Assembly: GCF_030540765.1 (NCBI RefSeq)
Contig: NZ_JAUOEL010000003.1
Coordinates: 310,001 to 374,000, forward strand
Reading direction: 5' to 3'
Origin: Flavivirga jejuensis
Lineage (GTDB): Bacteria; Bacteroidota; Bacteroidia; Flavobacteriales; Flavobacteriaceae
DNA: 64,000 bases
Part shown: positions 25,645 to 35,430 of the stretch, piece after piece
Layout of the letters: each line of letters starts with the position of its first letter
Numbering within the stretch: the stretch's first letter is position 1
The notes under the pieces: model-generated
Database searches by the model: none
The model's input: only the letters and a program-made list of their open reading frames with translations
What the model was told of the DNA's origin: nothing
Translations under genes and position numbers: made by a program

Positions 25645-27075
25645 CTAATTTAAACGTATAGCAAGGGTGTTAAAAGACTTTCCTTCTAAGGGAGCTTTTA
25701 CAATCTCGTTATTGATGTTTAATTGTAATTCTTGTGTTTTATCGGTATTGTTATATGCAAGAACCGTTACTTCATTATTTACTTTGTTATAAAACGCCAA
25801 AGCATTATTAGTATCTCCCGAAGTTGTTAATTTCACCGATCCTGGAGCTACAAAAGCACTTAAATGTTTCATTAAATAAAACTCAGGGTTGTATTTAATG
25901 GCTTTGGTATTACTATCAATAGAAATCATAGAATTCTGTTTCCATCCCCATTGGCTTTTTCCTGTTTCATCTAACACCATATTCCAATACATGTAAGCAT
26001 TTGCACCATTTTCAAAATAATGTTTCATTAAGTTGAATGTGTATTCTGCCGCCTTCCAGTCGTTAGAACCATCACCACATTCTGTTTCTGTTTGCATTAA
26101 TTGCATCTCAGGATATGTAGCATGCACATCTTTAATAACACCCTTACCAGCCCATTGAAAACCGACACCTTTTACGTAATCTTTTGTGTTTTTATATTCT
26201 AACACATCTTGTACACGTTCTATTTGCGGACGCTCAACAGTACCCAACCAGATATCAGTATTTAGATTTTCAGCTTTAAATTTAGGTCCTAAATAATCTG
26301 CTATAAAAATCCCTAAATCTTGAGGTTTCCATACACAAGACGGAAAATTCTGTGCTGAATTAGGTTCGTTTTGAACGTGAACTGCGCTAATTTCAATGCC
26401 TTCTTTTTTGTAGGCTTTCACAAATTTTGAAAAGTATAATGCGTAAGATTCTAAATATTCTGGTTCCATGATGAAACGAGACACCAACTCTTCTGTAGAA
26501 CTAAGTTCTAAAGGCAAATCGTTAAACTTTGGATTCGCTTTACAAGCATAGTGTTTGCTGTGTTTCATCCATGAAGGTGGACACCAAGGTGATGCCCAAA
26601 CTTTGATTTCTGAGTTGATTTTTTGTGCTTCTTTTATGTATGGAATTAAACGTTTTTTATCACGATCGATAGAAAAATTAGTCATTGCGAAATCCTCTGG
26701 TGTTTCATTATGGCTATACCAATCTACGGCATAATCATTCGCACCAATAGGCATTCTGCAAATGTTGAATTTACAACCCATTTCCTGGCTAAATAAATCG
26801 TTTAAAATTTGCTGCTTTTCTTCTGGAGTTACCATTCCCAAAGCATCCCATCCTAATTCATTAAAACAACCTCCAAATCCAGTAATTTCTTGTTCCTGTT
26901 TATTGGTATCTATTAAAATTGATAGATCTGGAGTTGATTCTCCTTGTGCTGGGTGATATGTTTTTTCTACCCAAACATTATTATCAGTACTACTTACCCA
27001 AGCTACTTGGGGTTGTTTTTTACATGCTGTAAAAGCAACTAAAAACATTAATACTGAATACTTAAAAACTTTCAT
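25645..27075 (-). CDS. GH30 glycoside hydrolase, lipoprotein
   Basis: This 476-residue retaining glycosidase of family GH30 has the lipobox VAFTACKKQP. The barrel begins at ITGFGGCFNELGWDAL. VWASPWCPPSWM is a family marker, AVHVQNEPNSAQ holds the acid/base Glu237, and LMQTETECGDG holds the nucleophile (Glu330 or Glu332). A beta-sandwich closes the chain. Family activities include beta-glucosidase, beta-1,6-glucanase and beta-xylosidase; the subfamily is probably GH30_1 or GH30_3. In an N-glycan locus it could take off a beta-linked xylose or glucose, or a fucosylated branch remnant. Its start lies 6 bases past the GH3 stop, and with that GH3 it looks like a functional pair. Confidence 0.9.
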   Translation of the reverse strand: MKVFKYSVLMFLVAFTACKKQPQVAWVSSTDNNVWVEKTYHPAQGESTPDLSILIDTNKQEQEITGFGGCFNELGWDALGMVTPEEKQQILNDLFSQEMGCKFNICRMPIGANDYAVDWYSHNETPEDFAMTNFSIDRDKKRLIPYIKEAQKINSEIKVWASPWCPPSWMKHSKHYACKANPKFNDLPLELSSTEELVSRFIMEPEYLESYALYFSKFVKAYKKEGIEISAVHVQNEPNSAQNFPSCVWKPQDLGIFIADYLGPKFKAENLNTDIWLGTVERPQIERVQDVLEYKNTKDYVKGVGFQWAGKGVIKDVHATYPEMQLMQTETECGDGSNDWKAAEYTFNLMKHYFENGANAYMYWNMVLDETGKSQWGWKQNSMISIDSNTKAIKYNPEFYLMKHLSAFVAPGSVKLTTSGDTNNALAFYNKVNNEVTVLAYNNTDKTQELQLNINNEIVKAPLEGKSFNTLAIRLN

Positions 27076-27081
27076 AATGTA

Positions 27082-29763
27082 TTATTTTACTGTTAAAATT
27101 TTTCTTAAACGAATATCTTTTGATGAAGCTCCAATCATAATTCTAAAATCGCCTGCTTCAACTAATCTATGCATGTCTTTATCTAACATTGATAATGCTT
27201 CAGGGTCTAATTCAAATGATACGTTTTGTGCCTCCCCAGCTTTTAAAGAGATCCGTTTAAAGCCTTTTAATTCTTTTATTGGACGAGAAACAGAAGCCAA
27301 CTCATCACGGATATAAAGTTGAACAACCTCATCACCTGTAACTGTTCCAGTATTTTTAATAGTACATGTAATTTGTACCGTTTCGTCTGCTCCTATATTG
27401 TTTTTACTGAATTCTATATTAGAATATTCAAATGAAGTATAGCTTAATCCGAAACCAAAAGGGAATAAAGGTTGCCCTGTTAGATTATGATAATTATCGC
27501 CTCTACCTGTTGGTTTGTTGTTATAATACAAAGGACATTGTGCTTCATCTACAGGAAATGTTATTGGTAATCTTCCTGCAGGATTTTCATCACCAAAAAG
27601 AATATCGGCAAAACCATTTCCTCCGTTTTCACCAGCATACCATGCCATTAAAACGCCATCAACATCGTTAATCCAATTTGACATCGTAATGGCGCTACCT
27701 CCAACCAATACTACCACTGTTGGTTTGCCTGTTTTAGCTACCGCTTTAATTAATGCTTCTTGGTGACCTGGCAATGCTAATAATGCGCGATCTCTAAATT
27801 CGCCTTCATGAATCCCAGCGAATACTACCGCAACATCACTTTTTTTGGCAGCTTTAACGGCTTCTGCTATTTGTTGTTCCCATTCATTTTGAATTGTGGC
27901 ATCCCAAACTAATTTGAATTTTGCATTTCCTGCTGCTTCAAAAAATTCGATTTTGATATCGTATTCTTTTCCTGCTTCAAAAGAAAATTCTTTTAAAATG
28001 GTTTTATAGGATTGTTTTTGCCAGTTATCAATAATCAACTTACCATCTAAATACATGCGGTAACCATCATTACCTTCAATACCAACATTAAAAACGCCCG
28101 TTTTTGGTGCTTTTAATTTTCCTGTCCATCGTACAGAAAACCAATCGTATGGTAAATCTTCATGTGGAGAGAAAAGGGTCCAGCCAAACTTAATTTGCTT
28201 ATCTATACGTTCTACTTTTGGTTGACCGCTTAGTTTTATATTATCAAAATAGTTCCCTTTTAAACCTGCCACTTTTTTACCGTTTTCGGAAGTCGACAAA
28301 TAAGATGCTCCTATTGGTTTATAATGTTCTTCAACTAGAGCAACACCTGGAGCATATAAAATATGTTCTTCTCCTATTTTATTTGATATGCCTTGATGCA
28401 TAGAAATAAGATTGTTTCCAGGACCACTATATCCACCTAATCGAACTGTTTTAACATCGTGACCAATAAGTGCCACTTTTTTAACAGCCTTATTAATGGG
28501 TAAAACTTCTTTTTCGTTTTTAAGCAAAACCATCGCTTTAGAAGCTGTTTTTCTAGCTAATTCGCGGTGTGTTTTATGACCATTCCAAACGGCTGCTGCT
28601 TCAACATCTACATAAGGGTTTTCGAATAGCCCTAATTCAAATTTTGCTTTTAAGATGCGTCTAACGGCTTCATCAATCGCTTTTTCATCAACCATTCCTT
28701 TTTCGTAAGCTTCCCAAAACAATGGTTTATGATTGTAATTGGTTTGAAACATAACATCTAATCCTGCTTCTACAGCATCTTCGGTGGCTTCGGCATAATC
28801 TTTAGCTGTAAAATGTAACACATTGGCGCCTCCTGTAGCTCCTGCATCTGAAATAACAAAACCATCAAATCCCCATTCTTCTTTCAGTTTTTTACGTAGT
28901 AACCATTCGTTTGATGTACATGGTGTGCCATTAACAGAGTTATACGACGTCATTACAGACCTTGCTCCTGTTTTTTGAAACACCGTTTTAAATGCTGGAA
29001 AATATATTTCTTCTAACAATCGTTCGTTAAAACTAATCGGGTAACTATCACGCCCTCCTGCGCCTACATTGGCTACAAAGTGTTTGGGTGTGGTTATTAC
29101 GCCTTCTCTTTCGAAAGCACCAATAAATGCTGATGCCATTTGCGTTGTTAAATACGGGTCTTCTCCATACGTTTCTTCTACACGCCCCCAACGTACATCG
29201 CGCGCAATGTTTAATACTGGTGATAGAATTTGACGTATCCCCCTGGTTTTTGTTTCTTTAGTAATTGCCTTTGCAACATTAGCAACTAAAGTAGTATCCC
29301 AAGTTGCTGCTAATGCTATAGCTTGTGGATATACGGTTGCACCATCTCGTGCTAAACCGTGTAAGGCTTCATTAAATGGAATTATGGGAATCCCTAAACG
29401 AGATTCTTCTAAAAAATAACGTTGAATATCGTTTATCTCTTCTGCCATTTGTTTGGCACTGCCTGTTGACCCGTAGTCCATGATTTGTTCTGCGGCATTA
29501 TCATTCTTTCCTTTTGAAGAAATTTGAAATCCGAAAATACCATGCGTAAGCTTATCTTTTCCAATACTTAAATCTCCAGGAATCATGAACATTTGCCAGA
29601 ACTTTTCTTCTAAAGTCATTCGGCTCATTAAATCATTGACACGTTCTTCAACAGAAAGTTCTGGATTCTTGTATGCTGGGTTTTCATCATTTGATTTCTT
29701 GGAACATGACCATATTGATATTCCAAATACTGCTATTAATATTATTTTTTTTGAGTACTTCAA
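27082..29763 (-). CDS. GH3 glycoside hydrolase with internal PA14 domain
   Basis: This is an 893-residue lipoprotein (GISIWSCSKK). The GH3 N-terminal barrel has GIPIIPFNEALHG, RWGRVEETYGEDPYLT and the nucleophile Asp near residue 303 in GFVISDAGATGG. The GH3 C-terminal sandwich is interrupted by a PA14 insertion at about 500-625 (GLKGNYFDN, FSVRWTGKL, GVFNVGIEGNDGYRMYLDGK), and then an FN3-like domain ends the chain. This domain order is typical of beta-glucosidases and related enzymes with PA14 in the pocket. Its specificity (glucose, xylose or GlcNAc) is not readable. It is 8 bases from the sulfatase stop and 6 from GH30. The other GH3 at 35431 has the same architecture but a distinct, xylosidase-like active-site motif. 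Confidence 0.92.
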   Translation of the reverse strand: MKYSKKIILIAVFGISIWSCSKKSNDENPAYKNPELSVEERVNDLMSRMTLEEKFWQMFMIPGDLSIGKDKLTHGIFGFQISSKGKNDNAAEQIMDYGSTGSAKQMAEEINDIQRYFLEESRLGIPIIPFNEALHGLARDGATVYPQAIALAATWDTTLVANVAKAITKETKTRGIRQILSPVLNIARDVRWGRVEETYGEDPYLTTQMASAFIGAFEREGVITTPKHFVANVGAGGRDSYPISFNERLLEEIYFPAFKTVFQKTGARSVMTSYNSVNGTPCTSNEWLLRKKLKEEWGFDGFVISDAGATGGANVLHFTAKDYAEATEDAVEAGLDVMFQTNYNHKPLFWEAYEKGMVDEKAIDEAVRRILKAKFELGLFENPYVDVEAAAVWNGHKTHRELARKTASKAMVLLKNEKEVLPINKAVKKVALIGHDVKTVRLGGYSGPGNNLISMHQGISNKIGEEHILYAPGVALVEEHYKPIGASYLSTSENGKKVAGLKGNYFDNIKLSGQPKVERIDKQIKFGWTLFSPHEDLPYDWFSVRWTGKLKAPKTGVFNVGIEGNDGYRMYLDGKLIIDNWQKQSYKTILKEFSFEAGKEYDIKIEFFEAAGNAKFKLVWDATIQNEWEQQIAEAVKAAKKSDVAVVFAGIHEGEFRDRALLALPGHQEALIKAVAKTGKPTVVVLVGGSAITMSNWINDVDGVLMAWYAGENGGNGFADILFGDENPAGRLPITFPVDEAQCPLYYNNKPTGRGDNYHNLTGQPLFPFGFGLSYTSFEYSNIEFSKNNIGADETVQITCTIKNTGTVTGDEVVQLYIRDELASVSRPIKELKGFKRISLKAGEAQNVSFELDPEALSMLDKDMHRLVEAGDFRIMIGASSKDIRLRKILTVK

Positions 29764-29771
29764 CCGTCTTA

Positions 29772-31142
29772 TTAATTAAATTGATGTTTATTTTGCTTTA
29801 AATCTTTATCGAAAGCATTTATTTTCTTTCGTAACTTTTTTACTATTTTCGGATTGTTTTCTGCAACATTATTTTTTTCTGAAATATCGCTTACAAGATT
29901 GTAAAGTTCTACTTTATCTTCTACTATGCGCAGCTTCCAATCGCCATATCTTACTGCTTCTAAAGTTGATTCTTTATAATAATAAAACCCTTCTTTTTTA
30001 TATGGTGATTTAGATTTTTTACCTAATAATAACTTCCAGATATTTTTCCCGTCTATAGGTTTGTCAGACATTTCACTATCTGTTACATGTGCTATGGTTG
30101 GTAGAAAATCGATGGTTGATGCCACTTCTTTACAAACACTACCTGCTTCTATTTCTCCTTTCCATTGGGCTATCATAGGAACACGCATGCCTCCTTCGTA
30201 AGTTTGAAATTTGAACCCTCGCAGTGGTAAAGCACTGCCTCCATTTCCATCTTTTAAATTCCATGGACCATTATCAGACGTATAAATAACCAGCGTATTA
30301 TCATCAATACCTAAGGTTTCTAAAGTCTTTAAAATTTTACCAACGCTCCAATCTATTTCTTCAATAACATCACCATATAAACCACGTTTACTTTTTCCTT
30401 TAAAATCTCCTGAAGCATAAAGTGGAATGTGAGGCATGTTGTGTGCCAAGTATAAAAAGAAGGGAGCGTCTTTGTTTTCTGTAATAAAATTAACGGCTTC
30501 TGAAGTATAGCGCTGTGTTAATGTTGTTTGATCTACAGGATATTCTATAACTTCATCTTGTTTCATTAAAGGGACTCTTCTTCCTCGCCATTTTTCTTGA
30601 CGAAGACTATCTATAGTCATGCCTTCTCTAAAAATAATATTTTCTGAAACTTTAGATTTTGGATTAACCGACATATCGTTACTAAAAGGGATGCCATAAT
30701 AGTAATCGAACCCTTGTGTTGTTGGTAAATATTGAGGCTGATCTCCAAGATGCCATTTCCCGACGCAAGCTGTTGCATAGTTTTTAGTTTTTAACATGTC
30801 TGCAATTGTCAATTCTTGATTTGACAAACCTCCGTCTAAATTTGGCCATAATACCTTAGGCACACCTACTCTTGGTGGATATGATCCTGTTAATAAAGCT
30901 GCTCTTGATGGTGAACATACAGATGATGCTGAATAGAAATCTGTAAAGCGTATTCCGTTTGCTGCCATGGTATCTAGATTAGGCGTACTTATTAATGGCG
31001 AACCATATACACCTACATCTTGATACCCTTGATCGTCTGTAAAAACAATAATGATGTTAGGTTTAGAAGTCCTGTTTTGTGCTTTAACTGAAACATTCCA
31101 ATTAAAAAAAACAAATATTATTATTACTAATAATTTATTCAT
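29772..31142 (-). CDS. S1-family sulfatase
   Basis: This 456-residue secreted sulfatase has the signal peptide MNKLLVIIIFVFFNWNVSVKA. Features are IIIVFTDDQGYQDVG (metal Asp pair), VCSPSRAALLTGSYPPRVG with the formylglycine precursor Cys76, GKWHLGD and YTSDNGPW. The segment YYGIPFSNDM is seen in arylsulfatase A/GALNS-like enzymes that act on galactose or GalNAc sulfates, a weak hint at substrate. It lies between a GH95 fucosidase (6 bases upstream) and a GH3 (8 bases downstream), suggesting removal of a sulfate that blocks a fucose- or galactose-capped branch. Of the five sulfatases, this and the one at 22240 are the pair with plain signal peptides, while the other three carry a lipobox. Confidence 0.92.
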   Translation of the reverse strand: MNKLLVIIIFVFFNWNVSVKAQNRTSKPNIIIVFTDDQGYQDVGVYGSPLISTPNLDTMAANGIRFTDFYSASSVCSPSRAALLTGSYPPRVGVPKVLWPNLDGGLSNQELTIADMLKTKNYATACVGKWHLGDQPQYLPTTQGFDYYYGIPFSNDMSVNPKSKVSENIIFREGMTIDSLRQEKWRGRRVPLMKQDEVIEYPVDQTTLTQRYTSEAVNFITENKDAPFFLYLAHNMPHIPLYASGDFKGKSKRGLYGDVIEEIDWSVGKILKTLETLGIDDNTLVIYTSDNGPWNLKDGNGGSALPLRGFKFQTYEGGMRVPMIAQWKGEIEAGSVCKEVASTIDFLPTIAHVTDSEMSDKPIDGKNIWKLLLGKKSKSPYKKEGFYYYKESTLEAVRYGDWKLRIVEDKVELYNLVSDISEKNNVAENNPKIVKKLRKKINAFDKDLKQNKHQFN

Positions 31143-31148
31143 ACTGCT

Positions 31149-33476
31149 TTATTCTTTTGCCTTTAACTCACTATCAAATTGATATGTTTCCCCTTTTGCT
31201 GTATCAAATTCAACACGTTTATCTTTATAAACTAATGTACATGTACCGCCACTTTTTGATAAAACTTCAACACTTGTTAACGCTGCGTTTTCCCAAGTGA
31301 AACTAAGTTCAAAACCGCCTCTTGCACATACTCCTGAAATGCTTCCTTTTGGAAGTGCACCAGGTAATGCTGGCAATAGTTCTATTTTATCTAAATGACT
31401 TTGAATGAGCATTTCTACCATACCTGCTGCGCCACCAAAATTCCCATCTATTTGAAACGGCGGGTGTGCATCAAATAAATTTGGGTATGAACCGCCTCTA
31501 ATCTTACGTTCTGGTATTTCTGCTGGACTCAATAACATATGGACTAATTTATAAGCTCTATCTCCATCTCTAAATCGAGACCAAAAGTTTATTTTCCAGG
31601 CTAAGCTCCAACCTGTACCTTTATCGCCTCTATACTCTAAAGATTGTTTAGCAGCTTTCATTAAGTCTGGCGTATCTTCATAATTAATTTCGTTCCAGGG
31701 ATGAACAGCCCACAAATGCGATACATGTCTATGTTTAACTTCTGGATTGTCTTTATCTTCTAACCATTCTTGTAATTGTCCATGTTGCCCAATTTGGTTT
31801 GGAGCTATTTGTGGCACCATGATTTTTAACTTTTCTGCAAATTCCGCATCTTCGCCTAAAACCTGAGACGCTTCTATTGTAATATTGAATAATGCTCTTA
31901 TAATTTGGTGATCCATCGTTGGTCCTGCAACCAAACCTCCTATTTCGGGTGAATTTGATGGCGTACTTATCAAGTAACCTGTATTGGGATCTTTGTATAA
32001 AAACTGAGAATAAAACAATGCTGCATCTCTAAGTAATGGGTATTTTTCTTTTAAAAATGCTTTGTCTTGTGTAAAGAGGTAGTGTTCCCAAATATGCGTA
32101 CACAACCATCCGCCACCTCCTAGCCAAATACCATGGTTAGATGCATTTACTGGGGCTGCGCCTCGCCAGATATCAACGTTATGATGCATAATCCATCCGT
32201 CTGCATTGTAATGCTCTTTTGCTACTATTTTTCCTGTTTTTGAAACGTCTTCAATAAAATCGAATAATGGTTCATGACATTCGCTTAAATTCGTCATTTC
32301 AACCGCCCAATAATTCATTTCTAAATTGATATTGGTGGTATAACTACTAAACCATGGTGGTTTTATTTTATGGTTCCAAATACCTTGAAGAGTTCCGGGT
32401 TTGGTTCCCGGACGACTTGAAGCTATTGTTAAATAACGCGCGTATTGTATGTATAACGCCAATAATTGTGGGTCGTCTGGGTTTTTCCAGAAATCATAAA
32501 CTCTTTGGTTGGTTACTAATTCTGATTTTCCGTTATCTCCAAAATCTATGCTGAAACGACTATATAAGGATTGATAATCTTTAATATGCGTTTCTTTTAC
32601 TTTATCATAGCTTTTATTTTCTATGTTTTTTAGTGTTTCAGCAACTATTACATTTGGTTCTCCCGATACGTCTTTGAAATTTTTATAGTTTGTTGCTGCC
32701 GATAAATAAAGGGTTGCTTTAGAAGCCTCATTTATTTGCAATTGACCGTTTAAAATGGCTACTTTTCCATCTGTTTCTATTTTTATGGTGGCTACTCCCC
32801 ATAACACACCGTCTTTTACTTTTACTACGATGGTTTGCGAATCGTTATCGGTTTTAAGGGTTTTATCTTCATGAAGGGCATCTAAAAATAAATTAAAATG
32901 CAACGCTTTTGATTGGCTTGCTGATAGATTGACAACGATAACCTTATCTGGATGGCTCGAAAATGCCTGACGATTATAGGTTACATCTCCTACTTTGTAT
33001 GAGACTTCGCTAATAGCGCTATCTAAATTAAGGCTTCTAGAATAATCTGTAAAGTTTTCATGCCCAGGAAAATCAATATAGATATCTGCAAATGGTTGAT
33101 AGTGTACTTGTCTTAAAGGGTTGCTCATAAACTCTTTTGTTGCCAAATTTTGAGCTTCTCTTTGTTTTCCTGCTGTGAGCAGTGTTCTTATTTCTGATAA
33201 ATATTTGCCAGCACCTTTATTTGAATAATCGTGTGGTTGCCCTCTCCAAAGCGTTTCTTCATTAAATTGAATGTGCTCTTGTTGTACACCGCCAAAAATC
33301 ATGGCTCCCAGGTTGCCATTACCAATAGGTAAGGCTTCTGTCCATTTTTCGGCTGGTTGATTGTAAAATAACTTAAAATGATCTTGGGCTTCTTTTTGGG
33401 CTTCTGTACAACTTAATGAAAGGAAAAGCAGCATATATCCCAAAAGTAGTTTTAAGCTTCTCCGCTCATTAATCAT
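31149..33476 (-). CDS. GH95 alpha-L-fucosidase/alpha-galactosidase family
   Basis: This inverting exo-enzyme belongs to GH95, most often an alpha-1,2-L-fucosidase and sometimes an alpha-L-galactosidase. I take the ATG at 33476 (MINERRSLKLLLGYMLLF, lipobox LSLSC) rather than the longer frame opening at 33512, because it gives a normal lipoprotein signal. Hallmarks are WTEALPIGNGNLGAMIFGG near the N-terminus, TNINLEMNYW with the two catalytic-site Asn residues, and FQIDGNFGGAAGM near the C-terminus with the catalytic Asp. The chain is of full family length. It is the first gene of a roughly 30-kb transcription unit ending at 3604, so regulation may focus on the gap upstream of it. A substrate of terminal alpha-1,2-fucose on galactose is likely. 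Confidence 0.93.
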   Translation of the reverse strand: MINERRSLKLLLGYMLLFLSLSCTEAQKEAQDHFKLFYNQPAEKWTEALPIGNGNLGAMIFGGVQQEHIQFNEETLWRGQPHDYSNKGAGKYLSEIRTLLTAGKQREAQNLATKEFMSNPLRQVHYQPFADIYIDFPGHENFTDYSRSLNLDSAISEVSYKVGDVTYNRQAFSSHPDKVIVVNLSASQSKALHFNLFLDALHEDKTLKTDNDSQTIVVKVKDGVLWGVATIKIETDGKVAILNGQLQINEASKATLYLSAATNYKNFKDVSGEPNVIVAETLKNIENKSYDKVKETHIKDYQSLYSRFSIDFGDNGKSELVTNQRVYDFWKNPDDPQLLALYIQYARYLTIASSRPGTKPGTLQGIWNHKIKPPWFSSYTTNINLEMNYWAVEMTNLSECHEPLFDFIEDVSKTGKIVAKEHYNADGWIMHHNVDIWRGAAPVNASNHGIWLGGGGWLCTHIWEHYLFTQDKAFLKEKYPLLRDAALFYSQFLYKDPNTGYLISTPSNSPEIGGLVAGPTMDHQIIRALFNITIEASQVLGEDAEFAEKLKIMVPQIAPNQIGQHGQLQEWLEDKDNPEVKHRHVSHLWAVHPWNEINYEDTPDLMKAAKQSLEYRGDKGTGWSLAWKINFWSRFRDGDRAYKLVHMLLSPAEIPERKIRGGSYPNLFDAHPPFQIDGNFGGAAGMVEMLIQSHLDKIELLPALPGALPKGSISGVCARGGFELSFTWENAALTSVEVLSKSGGTCTLVYKDKRVEFDTAKGETYQFDSELKAKE

Positions 33477-33581
33477 TCCCGTATTCTGTATTAATTTTAT
33501 GAATTTGTTCATTTATCGGTATCAATTAATTTTAATAGTTCCCTTAGTTTATAATCTTTTATTTGATTAATAATGATGACC

Positions 33582-33657
33582 TAAAATTTTCTTGAGCCTA
33601 TATACAACTTCACTTAGTTAATAAAGTAGTATAAGATTTAGCTCAAGAATAATTTTA
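33582..33657. repeat. Long imperfect inverted repeat (hairpin)
   Basis: The outer arms TAAAATTTTCTTGAGC (33582-33597) and GCTCAAGAATAATTTTA (33641-33657) are complementary apart from one extra base. Inside, TATACAACTT and AAGTAGTATA pair with one mismatch around a short loop. The whole 76 bases would fold as a single bulged hairpin. It has no T-run and is not a standard terminator. It could be a structured leader RNA element, a processing site or a small repeat element. Confidence 0.6.
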
Positions 33658-33789
33658 AGTTCTTCTGGATAGCTATTAATCAATTCCAGTTTTATTATAT
33701 TATTAATGTTCTCTTTAGAGTGTAACGAACTGTCTTTAAGGCTGCCCTAGTAGGAGCGCAAACCAATGGTACTAAAAACAGATTAATAG

Positions 33790-33812
33790 TTAAATGTTTT
33801 TAAAACATTTAA
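33790..33812. repeat. Palindrome after sulfatase stop
   Basis: An 11-base arm TTAAATGTTTT is followed by one T and AAAACATTTAA, a near-perfect palindrome that starts about 5 bases after the sulfatase stop on the minus strand. The T-run (TTTTTT) lies on the wrong side for a minus-strand terminator, and the stem is all A/T except two pairs. It may be a weak terminator or 3'-end stabilising hairpin for the 53539-33817 transcript. Confidence 0.4.
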
Positions 33813-33816
33813 TTTT

Positions 33817-35412
33817 TTAACTTTCCCAATAATCTGCAATAATTTGCAGCACTTCTTCATTATCCTGATCTGTATCACCAAGCAAGTCACGTTGCTTTAA
33901 AATTTCTGCTTTCATTTCCTTTATAATCTCTTGATATTCGGCATCATTATATGCATTGTGTATTTCATTAGGGTCTTTTTCTAAATCGAAGAAATCCCAA
34001 TATTTTTTTGGTGCGTTTGCTTTTGTATAGCCATTTTCTTTAAGTCCGTTACCATAATAAAATGCTAGTTTGTAACGTGCTCCTCTAATTCCAAAATGTC
34101 CTGGGCGGTCTATAGAATGATCCCAATAGCGATAATACCCGTGTTTACGCCAATCGCTAGGTGTATTGCCTTTTAAGTTTTCGCGAAAACTACGTCCTTG
34201 CATTGTTTCGGGATAGTCTAAACCTGCATAGTCTGCAAAAAGTGCTGAGAAATCGACATTCTCTATTAAATCGGAATTACGCTTGCCAGCAGGTATTTCT
34301 TTTGGATATCGAATTACAAAAGGCATGTGTATAGATTCTTCATAAATTAAGCGCTTATCGAACCAACCATGTTCTCCTAGAAAGTAACCTTGATCTGCCG
34401 TGTAGATTACAATGGTATTTTCTGCTAGTCCAGATTTTTCAAGATAATCCAGAAGCTTACCTATATTATCGTCTATTGCTGCACCACAACGCATAAAATC
34501 CTTCACATATTTTTGATATGTTTTATAACGCGCTTCTTTATGCGTTAAGCCATCAACAGAAAGTGGTAATTCTGGATACTTCATATAACCTGGCACATTA
34601 TCAGGGTCTTTAGACGCTAACAAATAACGCTCCTTTAAATTATCTACAGATTGCCCTTTAAAAGAACGTCCTGTAGTTTCTGCACCATCATCATAAAAGG
34701 AAGCAGGAATTGGAATATCTTCATCTCTATATAAATGACTAAAACGTTCTGGATAATCAAACGGCTCGTGTGTTGCTTTAAAATGACACATGGTTATAAA
34801 CGGCTTAGATTTATCACGGTTTTCAATCCAATCAATCGTCATATCTGCAATAACATCTGTACTAAATCCTTTATAAGGTTTACCGCCATCTTCATAATCT
34901 TGCCAATTTTCTTTGGTTTTTAAAACAGGATCCCAATAGCGTCCTTGACCAGGCAATACGCAGTAATAATCGAATTCTGAAGTAGGTTCTTGCTTCATAT
35001 GCCATTTTCCTATTACAGATGTTTGATAACCGCCTCTTTGCATAACACCTGCTATAGTTGGGTGGTTTGTTGGTAAGCCAGCTCCTAAAGTCGTTACACC
35101 ATTAACATGACTATATTGTCCTGTAAGCACAGTTGCACGACTGGGTGTACATATGGAATTAGACACCAAACAATTGTCTAATACCATACCTTCTTCTGCT
35201 AGCCGTTGTATGTTTGGCGTATGTACATAATCTTTTAAAATACCTCCATAAATCCCCCATGCTTGTGAGGTATGGTCATCTGACATTATATAAAGAATAT
35301 TAGGTCTTTCCAGGGTGTTTTTTTCTACTTTTTCTTCAACTTTATTTTTGCAACCCGTTGTAGTAAAAGAAATAAAAATAACTAAACCGCATAGCCATAA
35401 TACTTTTTTCAT
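33817..35412 (-). CDS. S1-family sulfatase, lipoprotein, probable GlcNAc-6-sulfatase type
   Basis: This 531-residue sulfatase has a lipoprotein signal (FTTTGCKNK, Cys21). ILYIMSDDHTSQAWG binds the metal, and ICTPSRATVLTGQYSHVNG has the formylglycine precursor Cys88. The segment VLPGQGRYWDPVL, together with FDKRLIYEESIHMPFVIRYP, resembles Bacteroidota sulfatases acting on 6-O-sulfated GlcNAc (S1_11-like). The subfamily is my inference. A close relative at 41327 shares PGQG-x-Y, the EHGWFDKR stretch and the overall plan. Desulfation of 6-sulfo-GlcNAc would allow the GH20 enzymes to act. It is the last gene of the run that begins at 53539, and a GH3 gene precedes it by 18 bases. Confidence 0.9.
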   Translation of the reverse strand: MKKVLWLCGLVIFISFTTTGCKNKVEEKVEKNTLERPNILYIMSDDHTSQAWGIYGGILKDYVHTPNIQRLAEEGMVLDNCLVSNSICTPSRATVLTGQYSHVNGVTTLGAGLPTNHPTIAGVMQRGGYQTSVIGKWHMKQEPTSEFDYYCVLPGQGRYWDPVLKTKENWQDYEDGGKPYKGFSTDVIADMTIDWIENRDKSKPFITMCHFKATHEPFDYPERFSHLYRDEDIPIPASFYDDGAETTGRSFKGQSVDNLKERYLLASKDPDNVPGYMKYPELPLSVDGLTHKEARYKTYQKYVKDFMRCGAAIDDNIGKLLDYLEKSGLAENTIVIYTADQGYFLGEHGWFDKRLIYEESIHMPFVIRYPKEIPAGKRNSDLIENVDFSALFADYAGLDYPETMQGRSFRENLKGNTPSDWRKHGYYRYWDHSIDRPGHFGIRGARYKLAFYYGNGLKENGYTKANAPKKYWDFFDLEKDPNEIHNAYNDAEYQEIIKEMKAEILKQRDLLGDTDQDNEEVLQIIADYWES

Positions 35413-35430
35413 TTTAAATATTTTTTAAGT

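Larger units (their letters stand above)
33477..33816. other. Intergenic break between two long gene runs
   Basis: This 340-bp gap has no ORF of note and is the only large break within the enzyme clusters. It carries a long imperfect hairpin (33582-33657, listed separately) and a 23-bp palindrome just past the sulfatase stop (33790-33812). Because neighbouring genes are otherwise separated by at most about 105 bases, this gap probably holds a promoter for the unit that starts with GH95, or a processing or attenuation point. I found no clear TTTG/TAnnTTTG promoter pair. Confidence 0.5.
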
